33,270 nt of DNA from JAZDRH01 sp047470865 (GTDB lineage: Bacteria > Pseudomonadota > Gammaproteobacteria > Pseudomonadales > Pseudomonadaceae): assembly GCF_047470865.1 (NCBI RefSeq), contig NZ_JAZDRH010000032.1:1-33270 (forward strand), written 5' to 3'. A program made the position numbers and the translations under genes. Every line of letters begins with the position of its first letter. The stretch's first letter is position 1. The notes below the pieces were generated by a model. The model saw only the letters and a list, made by a program, of their open reading frames with translations. It was not told where the DNA came from and did no database searches. Below, one piece after another: positions 31,453 to 33,270 of this stretch.

Positions 31453-31989
31453 TCAACTCGCATTTTTTGCTTTTAAAGCAAAATACTCATGCTGAAACAT
31501 GCACATACGAATTGCATTTCGATAACTACCATTTATAAAAAACTCATCTATTAATTCAGCTTCCATGTGAAAACCTAGCTTTTTATAGATATGGATGGCT
31601 TTAACGTTCTCTTTATCTACAATCAAATAAAGTTTGTAAAGATTTAACACGCTAAAACCATACTCTAAGGCTAAATGGGCTGCTTGGCTGGCATAACCAT
31701 TACCTTGGTGGCTAGGACTAATAATAATTTGAAACTCAGCCCTGCGGTGAATATGGTCAATTTCTACCAATTCAACTAAACCTACCTTTACGCCATTGTT
31801 TTCAACTACAAAGCGGCGTTCACTTTGGTCATGTATGTGCTTATCATATAGCTCTGCAAGCTCCACAAAAGCCATATAAGGCTCTTCAAACCAGTAGCGC
31901 ATAACGCTAGCATTGTTATCCAACTGATGGACAAAAGATAGATCTTCACGCTCAAGGGGGTGCAGGCTGACAGAATAATTAGAAGTCAT
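31453..31989 (-). CDS. speG: Spermidine N1-acetyltransferase
   Basis: SpeG acetylates spermidine and spermine with acetyl-CoA, easing polyamine excess. The sequence is strikingly close to E. coli SpeG as I remember it: HQLDNNASVMRYWFEEPY, DLYDKHIHDQSERRFVVE-like, LVELVEIDHIHRRAEFQIII, LNLYKLYLIVDKENVKAIHI and EFFINGSYRNAIRMCMFQH. The 178 residues fit the family. AAAGGA stands a few bases before the ATG. It is transcribed alone from a promoter with a perfect TATAAT. The closeness to the enterobacterial protein may mean strong conservation or transfer. Confidence 0.95.
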   Translation of the reverse strand: MTSNYSVSLHPLEREDLSFVHQLDNNASVMRYWFEEPYMAFVELAELYDKHIHDQSERRFVVENNGVKVGLVELVEIDHIHRRAEFQIIISPSHQGNGYASQAAHLALEYGFSVLNLYKLYLIVDKENVKAIHIYKKLGFHMEAELIDEFFINGSYRNAIRMCMFQHEYFALKAKNAS

Positions 31990-32018
31990 ATAGCAATCCT
32001 TTTGTAATATTTAAGATA

Positions 32019-32049
32019 ATTATACAGGCTAACGGAATCTCGATTCGAG
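32019..32049 (-). promoter_or_regulatory. speG promoter region with palindrome at -35
   Basis: On the minus strand a perfect TATAAT (32024-32019) lies 30 bases before the start codon. The expected -35 position is occupied not by TTGACA but by the palindrome CTCGATTCGAG (32039-32049), a likely activator or repressor site. Confidence 0.42.
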
Positions 32050-32427
32050 TATTGGGTAGTATTATCTAAATCATACCGCTTGAGAATGTTCAATGTTTAT
32101 ATTGGTTCTAGCGTTTTAATCTTAATAAAAATAATTGGTATATGAGGTCAATATAATTTATATAACACTGTGCTTTTTAGTTTTAAGTTATAGTGGCTAG
32201 TATGAACCATCAAAGATAAAATTATTGCCATAAAGGCTGAAAAACCTAAAATTTAATATGAGTAACCTATTTTAACACTAAAAAAGCTAAACATCAGCAC
32301 AGGCTAGTCCTGTAGGTAAAAAAAGTAAAATTACCAACATTTGACTTGCCATGTTTACCAAAGGTTGGCATAGACTTTCCTTGAGCTAGTTAGCATATGT
32401 ATTGTAGTTTTATATAGTTTAAATAGT
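32050..32427. other. AT-rich non-coding gap between the lipoprotein gene and speG
   Basis: About 380 bases with no frame beyond a few codons from any ATG. It contains a small hairpin ACAGG-ctagt-CCTGT (about 32300) and short AT-rich repeats (ATAGTTT twice near 32415). Nothing identifies an RNA gene. No terminator for the upstream side was found. Confidence 0.5.
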
Positions 32428-33180
32428 TTATTGAATGGGGAGTAAGGTTAGAAAAAGTAAGCTATGCACATAATTCACACCTAGGCGTCTAAAGCGCTCA
32501 TCGAGTACAGAAGCAGCTAGGTCAAGCCGAGCTATTATTTTGGCATATTCCATTGCAAAGCTTACGTTATAGCCTTTTTCAGATATCTCATTGGAAAGTA
32601 ATAACGGCTGTCCTTGTGCATCTTTACGATCACGTAGCACCCAGAGCGACATTTCAATATTGCGTGCAGAATTATTAATAAACTCTGCATTAAGCACATC
32701 AGAAATATAAAACTTGGTATGCCCACCGTGTGCATCAATAATCATACGGGCTTGGGCGTAAATTAAAGTACCAGCGCGATCACCTTGGAAACTAGGATCT
32801 AAGGCGAGGTAGAGCGCCTCAATGCTATTTTGATTTTCTAACCAAGGTAAGCGTTGATTATTCTCTATGGCTTGATGGATAAGCTCTTCCGCTTGCTGTT
32901 GGGTCGATGCAATTTTTCGCCACTCACGGGGATTGCGTTTATAAAACTTGGTTAACAGCTGGTAAAGGCCATGCAGGTTATTACGCATACTAATAGTGGT
33001 TAAGCGGTTTACATCTGTTTGCAATAATTCATTAGCTTGTGCAGCAGGATTAGCCCCCGTGATTTCTTCATGGCGTAGATTGGCATTAGAGGTATTGCTA
33101 CTGCACGCGCTTAACCAAAGTAAGCAGCTTAGTGCAAAACCAATAAGAAGAAAATTATGCTGTCGCAATAAAAAGAGCAT
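32428..33180 (-). CDS. Lipoprotein of unknown function
   Basis: A 250-residue lipoprotein. The signal peptide (FLLIGFALSCLLWL) ends in a lipobox LSAC with C26, followed by SSNTSNAN. The next residue is not Asp, so outer-membrane sorting is expected. The mature part is mainly helical, with HGLYQLLTKFYKRNPREWRK, IEALYLALDPSFQGDRAGTL and a C-terminal hydrophobic stretch (YVHSLLFLTLLPIQ). I do not recognise the family with certainty. The ATG at 33180 has AGGG six bases upstream; a GTG two codons earlier lies inside that site. It has its own promoter near the window edge. Confidence 0.8.
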   Translation of the reverse strand: MLFLLRQHNFLLIGFALSCLLWLSACSSNTSNANLRHEEITGANPAAQANELLQTDVNRLTTISMRNNLHGLYQLLTKFYKRNPREWRKIASTQQQAEELIHQAIENNQRLPWLENQNSIEALYLALDPSFQGDRAGTLIYAQARMIIDAHGGHTKFYISDVLNAEFINNSARNIEMSLWVLRDRKDAQGQPLLLSNEISEKGYNVSFAMEYAKIIARLDLAASVLDERFRRLGVNYVHSLLFLTLLPIQ

Positions 33181-33231
33181 GTTCACCCTATCAATAACCT
33201 ATCCGTTGGCAACCCTACCCTAAGGGAATGT

Positions 33232-33260
33232 AGCATAAGAATCCACTAAGTACATTGCAA
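33232..33260 (-). promoter_or_regulatory. Candidate promoter of the lipoprotein gene
   Basis: On the minus strand TTGCAA (33260-33255), 17 bases, TATGCT (33237-33232). The leader would be about 45 nt and contains CCCTTAGGG near 33222. Confidence 0.4.
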
Positions 33261-33270
33261 TAAAATAAAA

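Noticed and set aside
31465..31483. Hairpin TTTTGCTT-tta-AAGCAAAA between convergent genes
   Set aside because: It has no T-run on either exit side and lies in the speG coding end, so it is not called a terminator.
1..33270. CRISPR arrays, tRNA or rRNA genes, complete insertion sequences
   Set aside because: None was seen on either strand: no regularly spaced repeats, no tRNA-like cloverleaf with CCA end, no transposase-like protein.

Overview
The window looks like chromosome from a low-GC member of the Pseudomonadaceae, or a close gammaproteobacterial relative. By eye it is moderately AT-rich, and several gene blocks match arrangements I remember from Pseudomonas: pyrC-rnt beside argG, then gloA; nth beside a PA3496-type gene; a muxABC-opmB efflux operon; and rne divergent from rluC-HAD phosphatase-sppA. 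The genus is an inference. Thiopseudomonas or Denitrificimonas-like lineages would fit. No rRNA, tRNA, CRISPR array, phage or complete insertion sequence is visible.

Left part (1-12160). A very AT-rich gene fragment with membrane segments is cut by the left edge. Housekeeping and metabolic genes follow: rlhA (23S rRNA C2501 hydroxylation), the translationally coupled pyrC-rnt pair on the minus strand, divergent argG, gloA (methylglyoxal detoxification), a membrane-anchored FMN/Fe-S glutamate-synthase-like protein, nth plus a small acidic PA3496-type protein on the minus strand, a sodium:alanine/glycine symporter and the thiol peroxidase tpx. Most units end in clear intrinsic terminators.

Middle (12170-21182). 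A four-gene operon encodes a tripartite RND pump of the MuxABC-OpmB/MdtABC type. It has one adaptor, two inner-membrane pump subunits and one outer-membrane lipoprotein channel, and its genes overlap or nearly touch.

Accessory stretch (21187-24893). This is the least explained part. Two tiny, lysine-rich paralogous proteins of 32 and 38 residues lie on the minus strand. Each is followed by a near-identical AAGCCCGA...TCGGGCTT terminator. They flank a ribbon-helix-helix regulator gene, whose 3' end overlaps the first small gene by 44 bases in another frame. Nested inverted repeats upstream of the regulator suggest autoregulation. Beyond these lie an ankyrin-repeat protein, an AraC-type regulator in an apparent operon with a secreted protein of unknown function, and a GNAT acetyltransferase.

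Right part (24907-33270). RNase E (rne) is preceded by a long, structured leader of roughly 490 nt, and rluC, a HAD phosphatase and sppA run the other way. A small helix-hairpin-helix protein, speG (spermidine acetyltransferase, very like the enterobacterial protein) and a lipoprotein of unknown function finish the window.
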